NCBI GenBank assembly: GCA_028694275.1
Contig: JAQUTS010000110.1
Span: 1-5,894 of the forward strand
From: Candidatus Gastranaerophilales bacterium
GTDB taxonomy: Bacteria > Cyanobacteriota > Vampirovibrionia > Gastranaerophilales > CAJFVJ01
Reading direction: 5' to 3'
Length of the DNA stretch: 5,894 bases
Positions 1-5,894 of this stretch are shown here, piece after piece. The stretch's first letter is position 1; each line of letters starts with the position of its first letter. The translations under genes were made by a program, and so were the position numbers. The notes under the pieces were generated by a model that was given only the letters and a program-made list of their open reading frames with translations, made no database searches and was not told the origin of the DNA.

Positions 1-675
1 CCAATCAAAGTTGCCTGAGTCAACAATCGCACCACCCATTGCATTCCCGTGTCCTGATAGGTATTTGGTAGTTGAGTGAATTATTATATCTGCACCCCAT
101 TCAAAAGGTCTGCAAAGATATGGAGTTGGGATTGTATTATCTACTATTAGCGGAATATTGTTTTTGTGTGCAACTTTGGCTAATGCTTCTATATCAATCA
201 CATTTAGAGCAGGATTGCTTAAAAGTTCGATAAAAATACATCTTGTGTTTTCATCAATCAGTTCTTCAAAATCTTGTGGTTCTTCGCCTTTTGCAAACCT
301 TGTTTCTATTCCGATTTTTTTGAAGGTTGAAGAGAACAGATTGTATGTTCCTCCATATAGAGTTGATGCTGCGACGAAGTTTTCACCTGATTGTGTGATA
401 TTCAATATGGCACAAGTTGTAGCTGCTTGTCCTGATGAAAAACACAAAGTCCCGACACCGCCTTCAAGTGCTGCGATTCTTTCTTCAAGAATATTTGTGG
501 TTGGATTTGATATTCTGGAATAGATATCGCCTGCGCATTTTAGGTCGAAAAGATCAGCTCCTCTTTGGACATCACCAAAGTCAAAAGCCGTACTTGGGTA
601 TATCGGTACATTTATGCACATGTTGTGGTCTTTTGGGTTATGGCCTGCGTGCAGTAGTTTTGTATCAAATTTCAT
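1..675 (-). CDS. metY: O-acetylhomoserine sulfhydrylase (MetY), N-terminal 225 residues; C-terminus beyond the window
   Basis: This is a PLP enzyme of the Cys/Met metabolism family (fold type I). MetY enzymes join O-acetylhomoserine and sulfide to make homocysteine in the cytoplasm, on the direct-sulfhydrylation route to methionine. The frame is open from ATG (complement of 673-675) to the window edge. Visible family motifs are YSRISNPT at residues 52-59 (phosphate-binding Tyr and Arg from the partner subunit), SSGQAAT at 80-86, TLYGGTY at 105-111 (Tyr107 stacks on PLP), VDNT at 178-181 (Asp179 pairs with the pyridine nitrogen) and STTKYLSGHGN at 201-211, where Lys204 is the expected Schiff-base lysine. 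The LFDLKCAGDIYSRI stretch and the IVDSGNFDW segment at the edge are typical of MetY rather than MetB or MetC, and Gly108-Gly109 lacks the active-site Cys of methionine gamma-lyase. MetY is usually about 425-430 residues, so roughly the second half is missing. A purine-rich GAAGAGAG (complement of 682-689) is a plausible ribosome binding site. It is transcribed divergently from the coiled-coil gene. Confidence 0.95.
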   Translation of the reverse strand, partial: MKFDTKLLHAGHNPKDHNMCINVPIYPSTAFDFGDVQRGADLFDLKCAGDIYSRISNPTTNILEERIAALEGGVGTLCFSSGQAATTCAILNITQSGENFVAASTLYGGTYNLFSSTFKKIGIETRFAKGEEPQDFEELIDENTRCIFIELLSNPALNVIDIEALAKVAHKNNIPLIVDNTIPTPYLCRPFEWGADIIIHSTTKYLSGHGNAMGGAIVDSGNFDW

Positions 676-708
676 TTTTAGTCTCTCTTCAAAATCTTTT
701 TCGAAATA

Positions 709-736
709 ATTATAGCACTTAAACAAAAGATTTAAA
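709..736 (-). promoter_or_regulatory. Predicted metY promoter with extended -10
   Basis: On the minus strand the sequence reads TGCTATAAT, a perfect TATAAT (complement of 709-714) preceded by the TG of an extended -10 element. A weak TTTAAA (complement of 731-736) lies 16 bases upstream in the -35 position, which fits an extended -10 promoter that needs little -35 contact. Transcription would start near position 702 and give a leader of about 26 bases. That is too short for a SAM riboswitch or T-box, so any sulfur control would have to act on initiation. The prediction is from sequence only. Confidence 0.6.
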
Positions 737-778
737 TTTTCTTAATAAACTAGCAAATACTTATTTTCAGGTGCTTTT

Positions 779-814
779 ATGCGCATGCTGGATATTTTGA
801 GAGATCAGGAGTAA
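779..814 (+). CDS. Possible 11-codon leader peptide upstream of, and in frame with, the coiled-coil gene
   Basis: ATG at 779 opens an 11-codon frame (MRMLDILRDQE) that ends in tandem TAA TAA at 812-817. AGGTG at 769-773 lies five bases upstream as a good ribosome binding site. The last codons (806-811) coincide with the AGGAG that serves the next gene, whose ATG is at 824 in the same frame. Ribosomes finishing here could therefore affect initiation there. The first eight bases, ATGCGCAT, are a perfect palindrome. The peptide has no attenuator-like run of one amino acid. A frame this short can arise by chance, so the case rests on the ribosome binding site and the placement. Confidence 0.25.
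   Translation: MRMLDILRDQE
807..811 (+). promoter_or_regulatory. Ribosome binding site of the coiled-coil gene
   Basis: AGGAG lies 12 bases before the ATG at 824, a rather long spacer. It still fixes the start: in-frame stops at 812-817 exclude anything further upstream, and 824 is the first ATG after them. No convincing -35/-10 pair for this gene was found between 676 and 778. The best match, TTCAAA at 688-693 with TATAGC at 711-716, is weak and overlaps the metY promoter. Confidence 0.6.
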
Positions 815-823
815 TAAAATTTA

Positions 824-3800
824 ATGTTGACTATAACCCCATTCGGAGTTAAACGAGAGCCGTATCGTCATAAAGGTGCAGCTAGCCGTCCTCAGAACGC
901 TGATGTAGCATTTAAAGGCGGATTTAATTTGGCTGCAAAGCAGATGTCTGAGTTTTTTGATAATTTTTTTAAACTTGATTCAAATAAAGCTCTAACACGT
1001 GTAAAAGAAGCTGTAGAACACTTGCCAAAGCCTGATAATGAAGTTAACGTATCAAAAAAACAAGCGAATGTTTTTTTTAGAAAATTAGGTCAAAAGCTTG
1101 AAGAGAATCCCAACAACAAAGTCCAGGATTCTATCGCTGATGCATTGGAACTGCCTGAAGATGATGTTGAGAGATATTTTACCGATGTGCATTTTCAAAA
1201 ACAAGTCTTGGAAGTAGAAAAAGATTCAAATTATTCCAACTTTTTACATACTTTAAGTGATGGGCTTTATAATCCTGAATTTTTCTATGAAAAAACGCTT
1301 GTTAATCCTCGACCTGTTACTCAAAAAGTTGAGCAAATAGATGTTTTGCAAACTATCACTTCGACCCTTGATAAACAAGATGGTTTTATTTTGCCTGAAG
1401 TCCCTAAATATAGCCAGCCAAACAGATTTTCGCAAGAACGTATCGCAAGGCGTGCAAAGAAAAAAGAAACTATCAAAAACATAAAACAAAATGCTCAAAC
1501 GCGCATTGATGATAATAACAACCAGGTAACAATCTTAAAACAATCAGTCAAGCAACTTGAAGATCAGGTTAACCAACTTTCACAAGAAATAGCGCAAAGT
1601 ATTACATTACGTGAGACTTTGGCTATGAAATCACCATATTTTCAGGCTCAAGAAGCAAAAAAAGCCAATCAGGAAAAAATTAACCAGCTTTATTCTGAAT
1701 ATATCGTTCCTGAAGAAAAAAAACTCAAGGAAAAAGCTCAACCGCAAAAAATTTCTGACTTGCCAAGGAATTTGAAGAAGCAAATTAAAGCCTTTATGCG
1801 TATAAATCCATCGGATAATGCGGGAAATAAACTCTTGAATCCAACTTCTTCAAAGGATTCAGGGACTATTTTTTCTCCTACTTTAACTTCCAATTTGAAA
1901 CCTTTTCAACTTGGCTCGCCTAAAGTTAAACAAATCCATAAACTTGAGAAAAAAATTGCTCAAATAGACAGACTTTTAAGCGGGGAAGAAGCTACTTTAG
2001 TCTTGATTCAAAGAAACAATTCAATAAAAGCTCAAGTTAAAGACCTACCTGTTTTAAAAGAAGAACTTGCAAGCATTCAAGCTCAATATGATTTGAATTC
2101 AGGGATTTTGGCTGTTAAGAAAAACCATTCATTGGATAAGCAAATTCATCGTCTAAAATCTCAAAATGCTCCTCAAAATCAAATAAAAAGACTTAAACAA
2201 GCCAAAGTAAAAGTCCCCGATCATATTATGGAACAGCTTGATTCGCAAGAAATAATTAAATATTTTGAGGCCAAAAGCAAGCTCGAGCAGCTTAAAAATC
2301 TCAAAATAGAACCTGATACCCAAACAAAGGCGCAAAAAAAGTCTGCGATTGCCCAATCTTTAAAAGGAGCATATCGTGATTTGTCAGAGTATGTTAACAA
2401 AAACCCTCTTGGGTTAAAAGATAACCAAGAGCTTGCAGCTTCTTTGCAAAAGAGGACTCTGGCTATTCAAGAGATTGAAAGACGCCAGCAATTATTGGTT
2501 GATGACAAGATTTTAGAACAACAGTTACTCAGATATACTTCTTTGAAAAATCGAAAAATTCAGCCTGATAATACCAAAGAACCTATTTCTATGCTTGATT
2601 ATTTAAAGCAAAAAAGAGATATTATTAAAAAACAAAAATATGTGTTAATTCTTGAAGTCAATAAAGAAGCAACAGAGTCTTCCATTGCTCCTGTAAGAGA
2701 GCTTATGCGCCAAAAGCGTCAAGAAATCATTGAAATAGATCAAAAACAGCCATCATTTGAAATGTTGAGTAAAAAACTTGAACAAATAGGCAGATTTTTG
2801 AAGGGTGAAAAACTTATCAAAAAAGAAATAACTAGAAATAATAACATTCTTGCTAAGAAACCTATGATTTTGGATTTGCAGCAGCAACTATCTGAGCTAA
2901 ATGCACAATATGAACTCAATCAAGGTATCAGATCAATAAGAAAAAATCTCAGCATTGATAGCCAAATTGCAAGCTTGAAAGCAAAACAAGGCAAGCTTAA
3001 CCGTTCATCACAGGAGAAGCAAATAGTCGGTAAAAAGACTTCTGAAGCCATTAAAAATGAACGAGATGCACAAATTAATAAAACAAAATTTGAATTGCAA
3101 AATAGCAAAGAACTTGTGCCCAACCATATTTTGACTCAATTAAATCCTCGAGTGACAGAGTCATTTTTGAGCAATTTAAATATTGATCATAGTACTCGTG
3201 CAGTGGTTAATAATCTTTTAATAGATAGTCAAATAGCCGCGTTAAAGTCAGAATATCGTAGTTTTGCCAAATCAGCCGGCAAAAAACCGTCATTGGTCAA
3301 AACAAAAAAACATAAAAAAGAAGTTTTGAAAAAACAAATTGAAGTTTTGGATAAAAAGAAAAACAAACTTACATCACAAGATTTGCAGAAGGTGAATATT
3401 CAAAATGTAAGAGAGTTTTTTGTGATTCAAGGGGTGGATTATGTTCCTTCGTTAAAACGTAATCTCTTTATTGACAAACAAATAGCCGAATTGGATGAAA
3501 AAGCCCAAAAACCGGTAGGTAAAGTTTTGAAAGTGGTTTCTGATGATGCTCAAAAATTGAAACTACAAAAAGAACAGCAAAAAGCCTCATTGCAAGAAAA
3601 AATAGCAAGGTTGGAGGCCTCCAAAGATTTGATTCCTCCACATGTGGCAGAAAAATTGGATGTGGAAAAAATCACCCGTTATTTTATTACTCAAGATAAG
3701 TTGAATAATCTTTCATCTGTTAAAAAATCTGCATATTCGACTATATCTAATAAACAAATTCCTTTGCAAAAAAGACTGAACGCAAAAGAAAGATATGAAC

Positions 3801-4276
3801 AGGCCAAAGAAGGTATGAAAGTTTGCGAGGAATCGCTCAAAAATAACTCTTTTGAGTATACTTCTCCATCTTTGATACTTGAAAAAATCCAAAAGAAGCA
3901 AGCAGAACTTGAAAAAATTCAAAAAGAGCAAGATCTGGTAACAAATAATGAGGTTTTGTTGCATCAATCAGAACGTATTCAAAAACTAAAATCCAAGCGA
4001 GTGGATTCTCCTGATGGGCAAGGGCAGATTTCGTATAAAAGGCTCCTCAGACAAAAAGAAGCACAATTGCTTGAGCGAAAGGCACAAACCCATTTGCAGG
4101 TGTCTGATGTGTTTGAGTTGGATACGCATATTTCTCAATTGAAAAATCAAAAACAAAATACCATAGACCAAATTACTTCTGCCAATTTGAAGATTGACGA
4201 GCTCTCAAGAGTAAACAGAAAAATAGATCGCAGAATGCAAGAAGATTTGTTTAAGGCAAACAGAAATACTTTGTAG
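824..4276 (+). CDS. Large repeat-containing coiled-coil protein of unknown function (1150 residues)
   Basis: I do not recognise a characterised family. Residues 1-35 are a disordered, basic leader ending in VAFKGG. There is no signal peptide, lipobox or membrane segment, so the protein is probably cytoplasmic unless exported by an unconventional route. Residues 36-165 look like a mixed helical globular domain with several Phe-Phe pairs. From about residue 205 to the end it is dominated by Lys, Gln, Glu, Leu and Ile with heptad-like spacing (for example 236-262), predicting long coiled coils broken by Pro-rich breaks near 305-365. Residues 374-600 and 648-1081 are two related repeat units; the second contains an internal expansion. 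There is no Trp and only one Cys (1001). I see no Walker A, zinc site or catalytic motif, which argues against an SMC or Rad50 ATPase. A structural, scaffolding or filament role is a guess. The gene stands alone between a divergent metY and a permease that has its own promoter. Confidence 0.9.
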   Translation: MLTITPFGVKREPYRHKGAASRPQNADVAFKGGFNLAAKQMSEFFDNFFKLDSNKALTRVKEAVEHLPKPDNEVNVSKKQANVFFRKLGQKLEENPNNKVQDSIADALELPEDDVERYFTDVHFQKQVLEVEKDSNYSNFLHTLSDGLYNPEFFYEKTLVNPRPVTQKVEQIDVLQTITSTLDKQDGFILPEVPKYSQPNRFSQERIARRAKKKETIKNIKQNAQTRIDDNNNQVTILKQSVKQLEDQVNQLSQEIAQSITLRETLAMKSPYFQAQEAKKANQEKINQLYSEYIVPEEKKLKEKAQPQKISDLPRNLKKQIKAFMRINPSDNAGNKLLNPTSSKDSGTIFSPTLTSNLKPFQLGSPKVKQIHKLEKKIAQIDRLLSGEEATLVLIQRNNSIKAQVKDLPVLKEELASIQAQYDLNSGILAVKKNHSLDKQIHRLKSQNAPQNQIKRLKQAKVKVPDHIMEQLDSQEIIKYFEAKSKLEQLKNLKIEPDTQTKAQKKSAIAQSLKGAYRDLSEYVNKNPLGLKDNQELAASLQKRTLAIQEIERRQQLLVDDKILEQQLLRYTSLKNRKIQPDNTKEPISMLDYLKQKRDIIKKQKYVLILEVNKEATESSIAPVRELMRQKRQEIIEIDQKQPSFEMLSKKLEQIGRFLKGEKLIKKEITRNNNILAKKPMILDLQQQLSELNAQYELNQGIRSIRKNLSIDSQIASLKAKQGKLNRSSQEKQIVGKKTSEAIKNERDAQINKTKFELQNSKELVPNHILTQLNPRVTESFLSNLNIDHSTRAVVNNLLIDSQIAALKSEYRSFAKSAGKKPSLVKTKKHKKEVLKKQIEVLDKKKNKLTSQDLQKVNIQNVREFFVIQGVDYVPSLKRNLFIDKQIAELDEKAQKPVGKVLKVVSDDAQKLKLQKEQQKASLQEKIARLEASKDLIPPHVAEKLDVEKITRYFITQDKLNNLSSVKKSAYSTISNKQIPLQKRLNAKERYEQAKEGMKVCEESLKNNSFEYTSPSLILEKIQKKQAELEKIQKEQDLVTNNEVLLHQSERIQKLKSKRVDSPDGQGQISYKRLLRQKEAQLLERKAQTHLQVSDVFELDTHISQLKNQKQNTIDQITSANLKIDELSRVNRKIDRRMQEDLFKANRNTL
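1943..2623 (+). repeat. Protein repeat unit 1 (residues 374-600), order A-C-B-D
   Basis: Module A (374-445) aligns without gaps to residues 648-719, with about 32 identities in 72 positions by eye, including AQY-x-LN-x-GI at 420-428. It ends in motif C (KNHSLDKQIHRLK, 433-445). Motif B follows at 461-481 (VPDHIMEQLD then YF). Module D spans about 515-600 and includes LKNRK-x-x-PD at 574-582 and an IS-x-x-x-x-L-x-QK tail. The DNA is well diverged from unit 2, so the duplication is old. Confidence 0.75.
2942..3712 (+). repeat. Triplicated C-B module array inside repeat unit 2 (residues 707-963)
   Basis: Motif C occurs as KNLSIDSQIASLK (707-719), NNLLIDSQIAALK (796-808) and RNLFIDKQIAELD (879-891), 89 and 83 residues apart. 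Motif B follows each one: LVPNHILTQLN with SF (764-781), a degenerate LTSQDLQKVN with FF (849-866), and LIPPHVAEKLD with YF (936-954). The middle B copy has lost the Pro and His. Another C-like stretch, FELDTHISQLK (1097-1107), lies beyond module D. Confidence 0.7.
3881..3940 (+). repeat. 30-base tandem duplication within the coiled-coil gene
   Basis: Two adjacent 30-base copies encode EKIQKKQAEL and EKIQKEQDLV (residues 1020-1039). The first 22 bases of each copy match at 19 positions, which is closer than the large modules are at DNA level and suggests a more recent, in-frame slippage event. A ten-residue insert would shift the coiled-coil heptad phase here. Confidence 0.6.
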
Positions 4277-4289
4277 AGTTGCTTTTTTG

Positions 4290-4318
4290 TTGAATTGATG
4301 GCACAATAGGGGTATTAT
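4290..4318 (+). promoter_or_regulatory. Predicted promoter for the permease gene
   Basis: TTGAAT (4290-4295, four of six matches to the -35 consensus) is separated by exactly 17 bases from TATTAT (4313-4318, five of six matches to the -10). Transcription would start near 4325 and give a leader of about 33 bases that includes the ribosome binding site. This would let the permease and the gene after it be expressed independently of the coiled-coil gene, although read-through is not excluded because no strong terminator separates them. Confidence 0.5.
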
Positions 4319-4344
4319 GTCCGAATTTTGGGGAGAATAGTTTA

Positions 4345-4351
4345 AAGGAGG
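4345..4351 (+). promoter_or_regulatory. Strong Shine-Dalgarno site of the permease gene
   Basis: AAGGAGG lies six bases before the ATG at 4358. It is the longest match to the 16S anti-Shine-Dalgarno sequence in the window, and it decides this start over the in-frame ATG at 4376 (Met7), which would remove the beginning of the first membrane segment. Confidence 0.85.
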
Positions 4352-4357
4352 CGGTTT

Positions 4358-5668
4358 ATGTTTGCTGGGCAAGAGATGTTGGTTTCAGGGCTGATTTTGT
4401 TGATAGCTTATTTTTTCATTGCAACAGAAAAAATACAAAAGTCTGTTGTGGCATTGTTCGGGGCTTCTCTTACTTTGCTTTTAGGGCTTGTACCCCAGTA
4501 TTCTTCACATGGAGCTGCTGCTCACATAAAATCTGTTTTTGAATATATAGAATTTGATGTAATCTTTTTGCTTATCGGTATGATGATTATTGTTCATATT
4601 GCTTCTAAGAGCGGTATGTTTGACTGGTTGGCTATTAATCTTCTCAAATTTACAAAAGGCTATCCTAAAAGAGTTTTGTTTACTTTAGCCCTTTTCACGG
4701 CAGTAGCTTCTGCTTTTTTGGATAATGTGACGACAGTTGTTTTGATTATGCCGATTACTTTTGCCATTGCAAAAGAGTTCGAGATATCACCTATACCGTT
4801 TTTAATTACGGAGATACTTGCTTCTAATATCGGGGGTACTGCTACTTTGATAGGGGATCCTCCAAACATAATAATAGGTCTGAAGGCCGGAATTTCGTTC
4901 ATGCAGTTTTTGAATGAATTAACTCCTATAATTGCGATGATTTTCTTTGTATGTACAGGTGTTTTGATATTTATGTTCAGACATCAGTTGAAAGCTACTC
5001 CTGAAAAAATGTCACATGTTGCAAATCTTGATAACTCTAAAACAATAAGAGACAAATCAAAAATGATTCGTTCTTTGATAGTTCTTGCGCTTGTTATTGC
5101 TGGTTTTGTTACCCATGATGCAACGCATATTGCAACATATGTTTGTGCTATGGCGGGTGCTAGTGTTTTGCTTTTGTTTGAAAAACCAAAAGAAATATAC
5201 GAAGATGTAGAATGGCTTACAATATTTTTCTTTGTGGGTCTTTTCATAATCATAGGAGGTTTTGAAGCATCAGGGGGGATTAGTTTCCTCGCTCAAAAAC
5301 TTATAGCAGTTACTAACGGAAGCTTGGATTTGGCTTGTTTCTTGATTCTGTGGGGATCAGGTATTATATCGGGGATTGTTGATAATATCCCATATACTGC
5401 CACAATGGTTCCATTGATTGATCAGGTTCAACATACTATGCCTCACAGCAATGATGTACATCCTTTGTGGTGGGCCCTTTCATTGGGTGCTTGTCTGGGT
5501 GGTAACTTCACAATTATCGGGGCTGCTGCAAACGTAATCGTTAGTGAGACATCTGCTTCCAAAGGACACAAGATTACCTTTATGGAATTCTTAAAGTATG
5601 GTTCTTTGATAAGTATAATCTCTTTGGTTATGAGTACTGTTTACTTATATTTTAGATTTTTAATCTAA
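4358..5668 (+). CDS. ArsB/NhaD-superfamily membrane permease (P-protein-like), 436 residues
   Basis: This is an inner-membrane ion transporter of the ion transporter (IT) superfamily, which includes ArsB, NhaD and SLC13-type carriers. About 11-12 hydrophobic segments are visible, the first near residues 8-22 and the last near 413-433, with a polar loop at about 210-236 separating two halves. Each half carries the family's paired signature: AFLDNVTTVVLIMPI (119-133) with NIGGTATLIGDPPNIIIG (157-174), and SGIVDNIPYTATMVPLI (338-354) with CLGGNFTIIGAAANVIVSE (379-397). The conserved Asp-Asn pairs and Gly-Gly-x-x-x-x-x-Gly turns form the transport core in this family. The length is normal and the frame intact. 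The motifs resemble the P-permease branch, but they do not settle the substrate: sodium/proton exchange, arsenite or an organic anion are all possible. No arsR, arsC or arsA lies beside it, so an arsenic role has no local support. The next gene begins 10 bases downstream and is probably co-transcribed. Confidence 0.9.
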   Translation: MFAGQEMLVSGLILLIAYFFIATEKIQKSVVALFGASLTLLLGLVPQYSSHGAAAHIKSVFEYIEFDVIFLLIGMMIIVHIASKSGMFDWLAINLLKFTKGYPKRVLFTLALFTAVASAFLDNVTTVVLIMPITFAIAKEFEISPIPFLITEILASNIGGTATLIGDPPNIIIGLKAGISFMQFLNELTPIIAMIFFVCTGVLIFMFRHQLKATPEKMSHVANLDNSKTIRDKSKMIRSLIVLALVIAGFVTHDATHIATYVCAMAGASVLLLFEKPKEIYEDVEWLTIFFFVGLFIIIGGFEASGGISFLAQKLIAVTNGSLDLACFLILWGSGIISGIVDNIPYTATMVPLIDQVQHTMPHSNDVHPLWWALSLGACLGGNFTIIGAAANVIVSETSASKGHKITFMEFLKYGSLISIISLVMSTVYLYFRFLI

Positions 5669-5678
5669 CAGGTGATTT

Positions 5679-5894
5679 ATGAAAAATAGAATATTTTTTG
5701 CTTTGGTATGTTTATACTTTATCTTTGCTATGCCGGTGGAGGCCAAAACTGTATTAGTGGAGTCTTTGAGTGAGTTTTCTTCACTGAATCCTCTTCAAGA
5801 GTACTCTTTTAGGATTATCGAAGATCTTAAATTGAATAAAGAAACAAAACTTGAACAAAACTCTATTATCAAGGGCAGAGTTCTAAGAGTTGTG
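5679..5894 (+). CDS. Predicted exported protein, first 72 residues only; function unknown
   Basis: ATG at 5679 follows AGGTGA (5670-5675) and lies 10 bases after the permease stop, so it is likely the second gene of that operon. The frame stays open to the window edge. Residues 1-22 form a classic Sec signal peptide: basic MKNR, a hydrophobic core (FFALVCLYFIFAM) and a V-x-A cleavage site at VEA before Lys23. The mature protein would act outside the inner membrane. The visible mature part is short, polar and beta-prone, with NSIIKGRVLRVV (61-72) at the edge; this is reminiscent of envelope proteins with small beta-barrel domains but is not enough for an assignment. The Cys at 11 is not a lipobox, because Val precedes it and it sits too close to the N-terminus. 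Confidence 0.8.
   Translation, partial: MKNRIFFALVCLYFIFAMPVEAKTVLVESLSEFSSLNPLQEYSFRIIEDLKLNKETKLEQNSIIKGRVLRVV

Larger units (their letters stand above)
2765..4066 (+). repeat. Protein repeat unit 2 (residues 648-1081), order A-C-B-C-B-C-B-D
   Basis: This unit opens with the module A copy at 648-719 and closes with the module D copy at about 991-1081, where LKSKR-x-x-x-PD and IS-x-x-x-LLRQK match unit 1 after small indels. Between them the C-B pair occurs three times instead of once, making unit 2 about 200 residues longer than unit 1. The flanking modules occur in the same order in both units, which supports whole-unit duplication followed by internal expansion. Confidence 0.7.

Noticed and set aside
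158..722. Plus-strand open frames of 121 and 95 codons (158-523 and 435-722).
   Set aside because: They lie antisense to metY, whose minus-strand frame carries all the PLP-enzyme motifs, and neither encodes a recognisable protein.
676..778. SAM riboswitch or T-box controlling metY.
   Set aside because: The predicted leader is about 26 bases, and no multi-helix junction or T-box sequence was found in the intergenic region.
968..974. TTTAAAC, a known -1 frameshift heptamer.
   Set aside because: It lies in the wrong phase (T TTA AAC would need the first T as a third codon base, but here it is a first base), and the frame is continuous.
1071..1078. Run of eight T that could mark a sequencing indel or slippage site.
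   Set aside because: The reading frame continues on both sides with consistent composition for over 1000 codons, so there is no sign of a break.
824..4276. SMC/Rad50-type ATPase or phage tape-measure protein.
   Set aside because: No Walker A, ABC signature or hinge-domain motif is seen, there are no transmembrane patches typical of tape measures, and no phage genes are nearby.
4256..4288. Possible terminator after the coiled-coil gene: GCAA and TTGC flanking a loop, then a run of six T.
   Set aside because: The stem is only about four pairs with a large AU-rich loop and extends into the coding sequence, too weak to call an intrinsic terminator.
4317..4340. Seven-codon frame MSEFWGE with AGGGG just upstream, before the permease.
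   Set aside because: Its ATG overlaps the better-supported -10 element TATTAT, so transcripts from that promoter would not contain it; it is very short and out of frame with the permease.
1253..5253. Several minus-strand open frames of 61-89 codons beneath the coiled-coil and permease genes.
   Set aside because: They are shadows of AT-rich coding sequence on the other strand; their Phe/Leu-rich translations mirror Lys/Gln/Glu codons and no consistent ribosome binding sites accompany them.

Overview
The window is AT-rich bacterial DNA in the standard genetic code, with clear Shine-Dalgarno sites and short spacers between genes. It holds four genes: a 3'-truncated metY on the minus strand at the left edge, then, on the plus strand, a 1150-residue coiled-coil protein of unknown function, an ArsB/NhaD-type permease, and the first 72 codons of a predicted exported protein that runs off the right edge. 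No tRNA, rRNA, CRISPR array, transposase, integrase or phage gene is visible. The best guess at the source, inferred from memory and not proven, is an uncultured gut-type bacterium of the Gastranaerophilales (Melainabacteria). The clues are the base composition and the start of the large protein, where a short disordered leader ends in VAFKGG, a style of N-terminus I associate with hypothetical proteins of that group.

Layout. Positions 1-675 (minus) encode the N-terminal half of O-acetylhomoserine sulfhydrylase, including the PLP lysine. Positions 676-823 form a divergent intergenic region with a good extended -10 promoter for metY (TGCTATAAT read on the minus strand) and, on the plus strand, an 11-codon reading frame with its own ribosome binding site. 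That small frame ends in tandem TAA codons just before the large gene and in the same frame as it. Positions 824-4276 encode the coiled-coil protein. Positions 4277-4357 contain a recognisable promoter (TTGAAT, 17 bases, TATTAT) and a near-perfect Shine-Dalgarno site for the permease at 4358-5668. The exported protein starts 10 bases after the permease stop, so those two genes probably share a transcript.

The most unusual object is the large protein. Its C-terminal two thirds is a nested repeat. Two long units (about residues 374-600 and 648-1081) share an opening module (A), a short hinge-like motif (C, N-x-x-[IL]-D-x-Q-I-x-x-L), a second motif (B, P-x-H-[IV] followed by L-[DN] and Y/S-F) and a closing module (D). 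The second unit has expanded the C-B pair to three copies. The protein has no tryptophan, a single cysteine and no signal peptide or membrane segment. I cannot assign it a function, and nothing in the window shows that it works with its neighbours. metY is a housekeeping sulfur-assimilation gene; the permease and exported protein look like a separate envelope or transport operon.
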